From the NCBI RefSeq assembly GCF_023278565.1, contig NC_064677.1:930001-994000 (forward strand): 64,000 bases of DNA. The letters run 5' to 3'. Positions within the stretch are counted from its first letter, which is position 1. The number at the start of each line of letters is the position of its first letter. This document shows, piece after piece, positions 46,449-57,109 of this stretch. This stretch comes from Colletotrichum lupini. Lineage: Eukaryota > Ascomycota > Sordariomycetes > Glomerellales > Glomerellaceae. The position numbers and the translations under genes were made by a program. Under the pieces are notes generated by a model. It made no database searches and was not told the DNA's origin. It worked only from the letters and a program-made list of their open reading frames with translations.

Positions 46449-48199
46449 TTAGCCTACGGATAACTGCAACCTTGTCCCTGGCGTGCCATTCTCAACTCTC
46501 CACTTGCCTTCAAACTCTTTCCTCGACCGTACCGTGATAGGAATCGGCTCAGCAGGAGAATGCAACGCTACAAAGAGACCTTCAACCTTGGGCATTCTCC
46601 ACTCCCTTCCAGATGGGCCTTCGCCCTTGAAATCTGGCGCAATTTCAAAGTCGAGTTTCAAAGTCATCAACGCAATCAGCGTCATAGTACCAGTAGTCGC
46701 AAACCACCGTGCAGGACAGACGTGAGGTGCCACGCCCCAAATGGGAAAGGAGTGAGGTGCCAAGTCCCCTGGAGAGGCTACGCCCGGCGCATCAGGCTTC
46801 TTCTTCATCTTTATGAACCGGTAGGCATCAAAGGAGGTAGGGTCTGGACCCCACGTTTCCTCGTTGCGGAGGATTGGAATGCCGTTGATCTGGACATAGT
46901 TGCCGCTTTTGAGGAGCTGAGCCTTATCGTCTACAGTGATTGTCGTGTCGCGAAGAACCTCTCGGATGTGTGCGTGGATGGTGTGCAGGCGCTGCGCCTC
47001 CTGAATCGAGGACAGTAGTAGCGGACATGCCGACTTGATGACGGAGATGTCCAAGCTGAACTCGCCATTTTCGTCCTTCTTGACTGCCTTGCGTACTTCA
47101 TCGCGGATCGCATCGACAAGCCACGGGCGAGAGAACACCTCAAAGACGGACCACCACGTTGTTGGGACGTAGTTGGCCAGCATGGCAATGTCAAAACCAA
47201 CATTTATACGCCCAATATCGCGCGGCGATACTCCGTTTTCGGCCATAATCCGTGATCGACCCTTGAGAAGGCCTGAGGCTGTCTCTGTGCCCCCGAGGCG
47301 AACATATTCTTCGTCTCGTAGACCGTTACGTTCCCGAGCTTGCATTGCCCTTTTCGCAAACAGCTCTGCAATGATACCTCCCGGAAGAAGCAAGTGTGCC
47401 TTATCAGCGAAGGTCCTGTAGATTGTCAGCTTCTCATCTAGAACTCAGTCCCCTCACACGAAGTCGTCAAGGGCTATCAGAAAGTACGTACCAAAAGTCA
47501 GCCTCATGATCAGGATTCTTGAAGGGGTTCAGAGGGCCGAACATCCCTTCCGTAGCTGATAGCCCAACGGTATGCTTCACCCAGGCGAACAGATCGATCG
47601 GAACACCTGTTTCGGGTGATTCGAGGGCATTTGCGGCTAATTTGTCAACAATTTCGAGTTTCACCTGGGTTGCAACGAGGCTCATGTCATCGAGCTCGGG
47701 ACCAGCTGCCAGCGTCGTGCGCTGGACTCTATCGAATTCCTTGGCCTCCGGTCCACCTCCTATGTGATCTTGCAAGTTGGTGGCCTTATCATCGGCACCG
47801 CTAAAGTTGTGAGCCGCCTTGGCTGCAAAGGGCGCAAAAGAGATTGTCCTAGCATTGCGCTGGATCGACGAGATGAATTTGCGTTCTGCGATAATGTAGA
47901 ATTTGAATGAGAAGATAGGTGCAGAAAAGATCTTTGACTTGGCGTCGGCCCTGTCGTATCAAGTCAGCCATAGGGTCACTTAATCCTGAAATCAAACAAG
48001 CGTGAACTTACCCAACCTTGGTAAAGTAGTTGCCAGAGCCGTACTTGTTCAGACCAAGAAGATGACCAATCAATGGTATGCGAGGTCTGATGTACTCTGG
48101 CTCTTGCGGATTTTTGGAGAGGAAGAAGAAGGACTCGAGCAAATAACAGCCGATGACGACAACCGCGAAGGCCGTGCCGGCTAGCGCAGGGAGCTCCAT
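46449..48199 (-). CDS. Cytochrome P450, CYP7/CYP8-like fungal family
   Basis: Haem-thiolate monooxygenase, N-terminally membrane-anchored. Exons 48199-48012, 47950-47492 and 47415-46449 (introns 61 and 76 bp), 537 residues. The N-terminal helix is LAGTAFAVVVIGCYLLESFF, followed by the Pro-rich hinge PRIPLIGHLLGLNKYG. The K-helix reads EAQR (about 355-358) and the haem loop SFPIWGVAPHVCPARW (Cys449) has the FxxGxxxCPxR form seen in fungal P450s related to animal CYP7/CYP8 (sterol hydroxylase and prostacyclin synthase types). It lies head to tail with the next P450 on the same strand but is only distantly related to it. Substrate unknown. Confidence 0.88.
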
Positions 48200-49039
48200 T
48201 TTGCAATGTTCTAGCCGTAAGATCTGTCGCGAAGAGAATGAAAAACACCAGAAAGCCAATAGGGACAATCGGGGTCATATATCAAAACCATTGACCTGCC
48301 GCAGATCCTTCAAGGGGCCATTCGTAATCGTATTGGGAGTTCGGCAGTCGGCTGTCAGCATCCTAAACCCTGTCAGGCATCGAGGATGCTCATTGATATC
48401 CCACTGGAACGTCTACACGAAAGCTGCATTTAGTTACTCCACAAAGCAGGGGTTGCGCTAGTTCGACTACCGGGCTGCGATAGACTAAGGAACCAGTCGA
48501 AATCAGTAATTGCGTAGGATTGATTGGCTTGATGGACCGCCAGTCTATTGTCTCACGTCAGAACTTTCGAAATGACTGAATCCCCTTAACAGGCAACTGA
48601 TATGGTTTGAATCGAAATCCGGATTCGCACATAATTCTGTAGCCACATGAGTGACTTGCCGTAAGTGCGTGTCTTGATGGTCGTCGAGTACTCGAGTCGA
48701 ACACTAAGACTGCAATGCACAGGCCCTTCGGGACATTTCGCTTATAGACGATGTGACTCTTAAACTTCCGTCACGGTTTCCGCGGTTTCCATAGGCTGGT
48801 TGTTAGTTTCGCAGCAGTAACCACTGGCCGCAGCCCTAGCAAATTGTGTAGCTCGTAATCCATGTGAACCCAAGTAAGCTTGCGTCTTGCATCACCCTAA
48901 TTATATGGTCACCTATAAGATACTAGTCCATTATTTAGGTATTAGAATAAGATATGACTGGAAGATAGGAATTTCAACTATCGATGTCTAGCTACCACCT
49001 GCCTCTCTGCGTAATCTTCAACTAGAAGTCATGCGTTAT
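48200..49039. other. Intergenic between the two P450 genes
   Basis: 840 bp: promoter of the first P450 and 3' flank of the second. Composition becomes AT-richer toward the hAT-split gene. No other gene seen. Confidence 0.45.
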
Positions 49040-52000
49040 CTAAAATCCAGCACTCCACAATCTCATCGGCTTTTCAGGCTTTGCAATAGTAAAATCGTAC
49101 CTGCGCAGAAGCTACAGGTAAAGACGTCAGCAAAAGGTTTGATATAATAAAGAAAGAAATAGGACCTTACCTCAACTAGCGCTTATACCTATATAAACAA
49201 ATCAAATATAAGGTTCGTATTTGATTATTTAGCTTATTTCTCGCGCTATATTTAATTAATTAATAATTAATTAATAGATTTAACTAATTTCCTAATCGGG
49301 AATTGAATAAAGCTATTACGAAAGTCCTTATAGTACTAACTTATAAACTTTACTTCGATTAGCTTTTTTAATTAAAAAATTAACCTCCTATTTCTATAGT
49401 ACCGCTACGAAGCTAGTTCTTAAAATATTAGACCTCTTTTAGTATAGAGGATCTTATTAATAATCGTTATAAAGTTAAAGTTAACTTTATAAAGCTAAAT
49501 ATCCTCTTATAGTTTATTATTATCGTAGGGATTATAAAAATATTAAATATAAGCTTACTTAACGTTAAATAGGTTAGCTAATAGTTAATTTATTATTAAA
49601 CTAAGTTAAGGACTAGCTAAGGGATAATTTATAAGTAATATTAATTAAGCTTAGGTATATAATTAATTACTACGTTTATTATTCGAGATATTAACTATTA
49701 TTAGTATTGCGAGTTTTTTACGATACTTTTTAGAATTATAAGGGTATTAAAAGTAGTTTATAACTATCGTAGTAAAGGAGGAGGATTTAGATAATAAGGA
49801 GGAGGAGGACTTATTATCTTGTTTATATACTATTTTTATTAGTAATTATAAAGTCCCTTTTTTATATTAAATAGTTAGTAGCTCTACTCGGGCGTATCTT
49901 ACCTCTTTTCTAACTATTTTAATCCTTACCTAGGGTAAAAAATAATTACTACGGCATAGAGCGGAGAGTTACTTAACTTAGTATAATACTTATTAAGGAC
50001 TTACTAAGTATTAATAATTAATAGTTAAAAGTATTTTTACGAGTTAAAATTATTATTAAGAAGTAGCTCTGCCCGCTCCTTAAGTATATATTTAAACTAA
50101 ATATAATAAGGGATACTACTTAAGGTTAAAGGTTAAGAAAGAGGTTAGGATATAAATTAATAACGAGCTAATTACTAACGAGGTAGTATTATTTATATTA
50201 ATTACGATTATAATACTACAATTTAAAAAGCCGTAAGATCTATTTTTTTTTAAAAGGGTTATTATATAACTTCTTTTATTCCTTAAAATAGTTAATAAGG
50301 TACTTAAGATTTACTATTATTCTTTATAAACGGCTATAACCGTCTTTTTTACCTTAGCCCTAGTATCTTATTATTTAGAAATAAAGTAGCTTAAGTATTA
50401 CTTTTAGCTCGGTTAGTAGCTACTAGTTATTATTATTAAAAACGTCCTCGATAGGGATCTGTTATTTTAGATTTTTATAAGCTCGACTAGTTACTAAGAA
50501 GGTATAAATCTACTTTCTTTTTTATAAAGAGCGCTATATTATAAAGTATATTAAATTTTACTTTATATTATTATTAAGCGTTAGTATAAGCTCTTATAAC
50601 GACTCTTTAAAGAGAGTAAATATATCGTTCTTATTAGTTTTATTACTAACTTTAAAAAAGGCTTTATATTATTAAAGTAACGAGCGAATGAATTTAATAA
50701 CGTTCCGAAGCTTATTAATAAGGCCCTTTATACGCTAGAGGTTAAGATCTTTTTAAAATTACTTAGTATTAATTAATATATCTAATTCTTACTTAAATAC
50801 CTCTTTATTATTACTAAATAGAAAGGCCTTATTAACGAGGTTAAGAATATAACCGTAGTATTTTATTCTCTAGTTAAGAATATCTTCTTAAGTATAGGTA
50901 TAAAATAATATAGGATATAAATAACCTAGGTAAGTATTGTTATTTAAGGTATTATTATAAATAACTACTCCGACTTAGTTACTTAATTCCTAGTCGTTTA
51001 TTACCGATTTTATAGTCTAGGTAATGTTAGCCCTATCGTGGGTACTATACTATTATCGTAGAGTAATAAGGTATTATATCTATTACTTAGTATAGTTTAA
51101 AAAGTAAATAAAGACAGTAATAATAATATTTTACGTTAATAAGGTTTATAAATCGAATAATAAATAGACTTTTATTATTAACCTCCGGATCTCTACCCTA
51201 ATTATATCTTTTTTTTTAACAAAGATCCTACTTAGCTCCTTTTTTATATTTTTATATAATAATAAGAGTTCGTTAGTAATATTATAATCTAACTAATAGA
51301 GGAGGGCCCGGAGGTAAGGATTATAAAAAGTTATAAATAGGCTATTATTATTAATAATATACCTAATTATTAATTCTTTAATTTTTATTACTTAGCCCTT
51401 TATAATAATACTAAAAATAAGTTTTTATCTTTTTAATATAAAGTTATACTTAGAGGATTCTAATAAATATAATAACTTATTAGAGCTTAGATCTATTACT
51501 TAGTATTTTAATTTTAAGTAAGCCGTTACTAAGCTCGTAGCTACTATTTTAAAATAGGTAACGATACTTATTTTGTTATAATAACGATAAAACTAAAAGA
51601 CTTCGCCTCGAATATTTCTATCGTAAATCTCTTAAGTAAAGACCCTTTTTAAGCGGATCTATAACTTTTTTAACCTTACGCCCTTTTATAATATTAAATT
51701 ATTATTAACAAAAGTCCTCCCTTTTTAAATTATTTTTAAAAGGGCGAGGAGGTTATTACGATTATTAAGATTAGTTAATAATACGAGGCTAGCGTTAGTT
51801 AGGGTTTATAATTATAAAGTAATTTAAAATAGTAGCTACGTACTAAAGATCGTACGATTTATTACTAATTAATTAATTATAATATAATAAATCGATTAAT
51901 ATATAATTTAATTAATATTAACGATAATTATAATAGTCGTAAAGGGTTAGAAGTAGTAGTACGTAACTTCGTTAATTTTCTTAATATTAAAAAAAGGGGT

Positions 52001-54015
52001 ACTAGAGGTTTTTTAAATTCCTAAATATAGTAGGATACTAAATTTAGGGCTCTATAATACTTAGGCTTTTTTTTATTTTATAGTAATTATTAATAATTTA
52101 TTTAGTTAAGTAGTATAATACCGAACTTATAATTATAAGTAAGGAGTTACGGGTTCGAATCCCGCTCTAGGTATTTATATTCTTAATTATAAACTTCTAT
52201 AAGGTATGGTTAGGAATATCGATTTTTGATTAGCCCGGCCCCGGATTTTCTTTTTTCTGGGCGACTTTATATTTAATTAAATACGTTAAATATAGGGCCT
52301 TATGATATTTGATTATTTAACTTGCTGAAATTCCTATATTTGACTATTTGTTTGACTTATTTGTTTGATTAATTTGAATGGGTATAAGCGCTGACCTCAA
52401 CGAAGATCTTGTTCAACTCCATCAACGCAATATTTCTCCCCATGCAATAAAACTTGCCATACCCAAAGACCATGTCGGTAGTTGACATCATCGCCTTATA
52501 TCTTCCTTCATCATCGGACATTGCTGCCTCTATCCACCTCTCTGGCCTGAACAGATGTGCGTCAGGTCCAAAAATGTCCTTCGATCGGCCGATGCTGCAC
52601 ACGTTCTCTCCCAGTTGTGTATTAGGGGGCAACCGATATCCATGGACGATGTCTCCTTCTGATGAGACCTGCTTGCTGACGATGCCAGTAGACGGTGGGT
52701 ATAGACGGAGACCTTCGCGGATTACAGCTTGAAGATATGGCATGAATCTCGCTTCCGAATCTTTGATCGGAGAGCTAATCATCTTCTTCGAGACTAGTGT
52801 ATCAATCTCGGCTCGGAGGGCTGTGAAGGCTTGCGGGTTGGATAGGAGTGACAAGAGAATCATACGGATCGCCGTTGCTGTGGTATCGGAACCAGCAATG
52901 CTATGGAAAGTCAGCTTCTGAACCTCAACCGATCAAGCCCTTCATGTGAAGACAGCACTCACGTTTCAACGTAAACTTCCTGTGTAAGCTCTTCTCTTGT
53001 CATACCAGCATTTATAAATGACTGGATCATGTCCCGGCCGGGCTTCGTATCCGGAGCCAACCGTCCATCAACAAAGGTTTTGGCAAACCTGAGCCAAGTA
53101 TGTCAGTCCTCCCACTTACTCAAATGATCTAGGTGTTCAACATCCACTCACCCCATAAGCGCCCCAAATCCAGCTGCGTCTCCGGACTTTGGCAGCCCCA
53201 GATTGAGAGGCCAACTGTGCATAAGCGTAGCCAACCATGGCACGTTTCCCATAGTGATCATGACCGGAAAGAAGGCGTCTTTCGTGGCAACATACTGATA
53301 CAGATCTCGATCTTCTTTCAGGAAGCCGTATGGGGTGCCGAAGCCAAGCTCGCTGATGACATCAAGGGCAAGGTAAGTTGATTTACTGGCCATGTCCATC
53401 GGTCTGAAGTCCTTTGCGGTGGAGATATACTTGCGGTCGATGAGGTCAACGAACGCGGTGATGTTCTTATCTATGCCGGCTTCAAAGCCTCCATTCTCCA
53501 AGCCCGAATACTGCGATTTTCAGTCAGCAAAGAAAGAGGTTCTGACACACGCCGAGTACAGCGAAACTTACACCGGGCCCCATTTTGCTCTTCAAGTACT
53601 TGCGCTTCTCTTCATCGCGCATCGAGAACAAATGATCCTCTCCTGGAGTGGTTCTCCCGACTGCATACCACTCGCCCTTGGTGTACTTACTGCGAGTGCC
53701 GGCGATCTTTTTCAACGTGTCTCCATCGCTGAACATGACGGTATTGGGACCGATACGAACCAAGGGGCCTTGAATTTTGGGGTCAACTTATCCGCCGCAT
53801 CGGGCTTGAGATGTGGAAATGCTCCTACCGTATTTCTCATGCAGTTCCATATAGTACTCATGAACCGACCCATTCAACGCAGCTCGCGCCATCGAAAACC
53901 CGGTGATTCCATGCCAGAACGGCCCAGGGACATGGGACAGCCGATACCAAGAGTAGAATTCCTTCGCCAGCAGCCCCAAGAAGACTACGACGGCGAGTAT
54001 CAGAACAACAGCCAT
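49040..54015 (-). CDS. Cytochrome P450 (pisatin-demethylase-like), split by a hAT insertion
   Basis: Exons 54015-53829, 53768-53573 plus its last base at 53572, 53510-53152, 53088-52963, 52900-52396 and, beyond the transposon, 49111-49040. Joined they give 481 residues with a normal P450 end. Features: N-terminal anchor AVVLILAVVVFLGLLAKEF, hinge VPGPFW, I-helix ETIAGSDTTAT (Thr at the oxygen site), K-helix EGLR (352-355), haem loop FGYGKFYCMG (Cys442), then NKIFVE at the end of exon 5 and LLRRYDFTIAKPEKP from exon 6. The hAT element (49177-52393) sits where the last 59 bp intron begins: exon 5 ends GAG and the duplicated target GTTGAGGT contains the exon end plus the GT of the donor. The coding exons show no RIP damage. 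Whether the gene still works depends on splicing of a ~3.3 kb intron; otherwise translation stops shortly after NKIFVE, losing 23 residues behind the haem loop. Confidence 0.85.
49169..49176. repeat. 8 bp hAT target duplication, left copy
   Basis: ACCTCAAC; on the P450 strand GTTGAGGT, here followed by AAGG so that the original intron donor GTAAGG is still intact. Confidence 0.9.
49177..52393. mobile_element. hAT-type DNA transposon relic inserted in the P450 gene
   Basis: 3,217 bp, AT-rich and RIP-degraded inside. Ends are short inverted repeats: TAGCGCTTATACCTAT at the left and, on the minus strand, CAGCGCTTATACCCAT at the right (left C changed to T). A perfect 8 bp target duplication ACCTCAAC (49169-49176 and 52394-52401) is diagnostic of hAT. 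No transposase motif is readable. The right-hand ~200 bp are less mutated (for example TTAGCCCGGCCCCGG near 52,233) than the middle. The insertion disrupts the last intron of a P450 whose exons are otherwise clean, so the event is specific and datable relative to RIP. Confidence 0.88.
52096..52173 (+). other. tRNA-like sequence (B box intact) inside the hAT element
   Basis: GGGTTCGAATCCC at 52151-52163 is a perfect tRNA T-arm/B box. One flanking pair, A against C, would be a G-C pair before RIP. The following CTCTAGG can be an acceptor 3' side, and TAGTTAAGTAGTATAATA upstream resembles an A box and D arm. The anticodon arm region (ACTTATAATTATAAGT) has a 5 bp stem but a 6-base loop, and the 5' acceptor strand is not recognisable. 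A decayed tRNA gene or the head of a tRNA-derived SINE are both possible; not a functional tRNA as it stands. Confidence 0.4.
52394..52401. repeat. 8 bp hAT target duplication, right copy
   Basis: ACCTCAAC, the copy attached to P450 exon 5; the donor here would read GTCAGC, its last four bases coming from the transposon end. Confidence 0.9.
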
Positions 54016-54882
54016 CTTTTCGGCCGTGATATCCTCGAAAGATCGATGGATTTGATGGATATTGTAGATGTTGAAGAGTCAAAGTGAGGTTCTCTGGCAA
54101 TGGAAAACGGCGGGGGGGTTGGAGTCTCAGCTGCTAGTTGAGAGCTACCTTAGTGCCATGTGCCAGCCATGCAGACGCCGCTTTCGGTGTAACCTCACGT
54201 CTCCAAAGCTTCAGGTCGTCACATTTCGCTTCTGAGCCGCTCAAGTGACACCTCGTTTAAGACGCCTCGCTGACTAAAATGAGACGTTCGAGAGGACCAC
54301 GAGACCTACCCGCCAGCCCAGGCCAAAAGAGGTAAAGCTGAACAAGATGAGATGGTATTTCCTGCCCTCGAAAACCGCCAGAAGAACCTCGACTGAACAT
54401 CAGCTGACGCTTCTGAGTGTGCGCGCTTATCAGTTCTCCAGCCAAGCCAGGTCTTAAGAATTCCTTCGATACTGTAATCATGAGACCTGGTTCGACTAAG
54501 TTAGGTTGAGGATAAGATTCGAAAGCCCTGAGATAAGGCCCTCACAACAAATTGCAAAAAACAACATTAAGGGAGGAATCTGGCATCAGTGCATCAATGC
54601 CTGCCGCCGACAAGGGCCAGAAAATCGATACGGGACTGGTTCGCCGCATCATCAACAGAAAGGTGAGTTATGAGTTTTCAGTCGAGATTTATTGCATTTA
54701 TAGTCAAGCTACCGCCAACACGTCCGGTTGGCCCAGCGACCCGAAAATTCCATATTAACCTCTCGATGCACACCGATATATAATCGCCGCCCCCACTCAG
54801 GCATTTCATCCTGATGATTTCACACACAACCTCAACCTCGACCCGAAGCTCACCGATCTTGGTCTCCTGTGCGCGCGCGAGC
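54016..54882. other. Intergenic upstream of the split P450
   Basis: P450 promoter and 3' flank of the next gene. Small frames without content. Confidence 0.45.
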
Positions 54883-55811
54883 CTAGTATAGGCCAACGAG
54901 GATGTCACCTCGGACCCGAGCCGTGAGGTGAACCTCGGCTTCAAGGTCAAGCTTGATACCGACCATGAGGCCGGCGTCCTTGAGCTTGCCGTTGTCGTCA
55001 ACGGGACCTTTGAGGAGGTTTCCTGCCGAATTGCCGTATCAGTCTTTTGTTCATGGGCTATGGGAAGAGTGTGAGATAGTAGAGGGGAAGACCTTACCGA
55101 TGGGTCCGTTGGCGGGGCCGGAGAGACCGGGCATGGGGAGAGAGTTACCGAAGCCGCTGTTCTGGTTGTTGGTGTTGTTGTTGTTGATGGACTTGGTGTT
55201 GTTAGTGTTGTTGAGAGACGAGTTGGGGTTGCTGGTGCTGAGAGAGTTGTTAGGGTAGCTGCTGTTGCTGGTGCTCGAGTTGAGGGGGTTGCTGGAGCTG
55301 GTGGTAGTGGTAGACGGGTTAGAGGTGGTGGTGCTGGTCGGGGGAACCGAGTTCTTGGTTCTAAAAGGGGAGCAAAATTCAATTGGTCGTGGGTTCGGAC
55401 CTGTTGGGCTGTTGGTCATACTTACGGGGAAGACATGGTTGCGGTGGTGGTTGGCCGGGGACGTGGAGGGGGTAATAGAGGTGGAGTGGATGGACGAGGG
55501 GTTGAAGGTCGAGGAGACGAAGGTCTAGGAGATGACGGGCGGGAGGGCTGTGAGAGCGAAGATGGCGGAAGGGGCGAGGCCGGACGATCAGGAGAGGACG
55601 GTCGTGAAGAAGACGGCGATCCTAGGCTTCGTACGTGGATGAACTTGAGCGATGGTCTCTGGCGAAGCTCAGGCTTTTCAGGCGGTGGCTGCTGGTCCGG
55701 CGGAATTTTGTCGAGAGACTGTTCGGAAGGAGATCTTTTGCGAGAGTGCCTGGAGGCCGAGGTGCTATGAGACTGAGGAATCTTGGTGCTGCCGAGGAAG
55801 AAGACGGCCAT
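54883..55811 (-). CDS. Low-complexity fungal protein with conserved C-terminal segment
   Basis: Exons 55811-55426, 55360-55098 and 55022-54883 (introns 65 and 75 bp), 262 residues. Exon 1 encodes a Ser/Pro-rich tract of RPSSPRPSTP type; exon 2 is Asn/Ser/Thr-rich and ends NSGFGNSLPMPGLSGP; the last exon gives NLLKGPVDDNGKLKDAG followed by KLDLEAEVHLTARVRGDI and the stop after GLY. This C-terminal pattern recurs in uncharacterised ascomycete proteins as far as I recognise it; function unknown. The phases of both introns agree with one frame through the gene. The N-terminus is the weakest part: the first ATG in frame (MAVFFLGSTKIP) gives no signal peptide, although one would suit such a wall-like composition, so a different first exon is possible. 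Confidence 0.6.
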
Positions 55812-56294
55812 GACAGCTGGGGATCTGCTTCCTCTTTTATCCTCTGCTCGACGGCCATGAAGTGAGACATTGTCGCACAAGACTAATATGAGTATTGGAG
55901 AACATCATCCAATTTTCCTTTCGTCCGGACGTCGCCGTCGTACGCTGCTGTAGCCCTGCTGCTGTCGCCGCCGCTTGGGGGATTCTCGACAAGGATGCCA
56001 TAGGAACCTGGCGGTGGAGATTTCTGCAATGGAGAGACAGCTCATTGACTCTCTGTCTGACGGGATATTTCCCGCGCAGCTCCCAACAAAAGAAAGCATA
56101 TCTTCGCTTTTAGGGGTGATGCCTGCTGATCGGTGAGCTTTCAACTCCAAGGGAAAGGCTTGAGCGGAATACATCGGGAGCAAAGTTCTGCCAGACACTG
56201 GCATAAATCCATCCTCCGTTGGGCTGTATTGCCACCCTTTTCCTACCTATCGAATACACAACAGAGACATCACCTAGACGATTGGAGAGAAAAA
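55812..56294. other. Intergenic between divergent genes
   Basis: Shared promoter region of the two neighbouring unknown-function genes. No TATA box that stands out. Confidence 0.45.
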
Positions 56295-57109
56295 ATGGTA
56301 GCACAATTTATCGTCGCCTTCTCGGCGGTCTTCGGCATGGCGGAAGCTATCCGACACACGCAACAGTCAGCCAGGAGGAAAGAACATCGCAGCCGGAAGA
56401 ATAACCTCATTATCCGTTGCCGCAAGTCAACTTGTCACTCCCCAGATATCCACGGGAAACATGTAGTCCTCTCGGGAGACAAGGTATCTCAGATTCCAGT
56501 CACACCAGTCTCGTTCCCTTGAGTCCCGAACTAGATTTGCTAATGAAAGCTGCTTGCTCTCTTTCTTAGCTATTTGTCGACACCGGGACTGATCCCGATT
56601 CTGCATTTGGACACCAGTTTGCGGGCTACTTCCTGCCGTACCCAGACAGCCAATACGCCGGTCTGGTCTCAACTATTTGCGACGAGCCGCCCATCATGAA
56701 CTGGATCTACGTGGATCGTGACACGTACGAGGTCAAGTTCGGGACCCGGCCGTACGCTCAGCACAACTACACGGGCCCGTTCGATTGCACTAGGCAAGAC
56801 AAGCGACTCACCTTCGCCAGTTGGGAAGGATTCTGCGTCGTGAAAACAGGGAACTTTTGGTCTCTCTACTTTGACGTCGAGCAGGATGGGCTCAAGTCAA
56901 AGCTCCCTGAGGGCGTGACTGCCCTTGAGGTGGATCTCTTGCGCGTCGAGGTGCCTGTTAAGCCGGTCAAGCCTGAGGAACAGGAGCAGACTGAGGGCAA
57001 AGAGAGCAAAGAAAACGGTGGTAGTGACAGCAGCAACAATAACGACAGCGGTCCCAGCCCGCAAACGGGAGAAAATGAGGTGGAGTTGGAGTCTCCCGAG
57101 GTTGACTGA
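56295..57109 (+). CDS. Conserved fungal protein of unknown function
   Basis: Exons 56295-56483 and 56570-57109 (86 bp intron), 242 residues. It belongs to a family common in Sordariomycetes that I recognise by its signatures but cannot name: N-terminal GMAEAIRHTQQSARRKEHRS, then RKNNLIIRC, the core PPIMNWIYVDRDTYEVKFG and YTGPFDCTRQDKRLTFASW with EGFCVV, and a charged tail. The intron joins HVVLSGDK to LFVDTGTD, as expected for the family. The C-terminal ~50 residues are Glu/Lys/Asn/Ser-rich and probably disordered. No signal peptide is certain: the first 18 residues are hydrophobic (MVAQFIVAFSAVFGMAEA) but continue into the conserved basic helix. Function unknown. Confidence 0.75.

Noticed and set aside
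54678..55382. 234-codon minus-strand frame overlapping the low-complexity gene
   Set aside because: Shifted frame through introns of the better-supported three-exon model; Thr/Pro-rich by base composition only.
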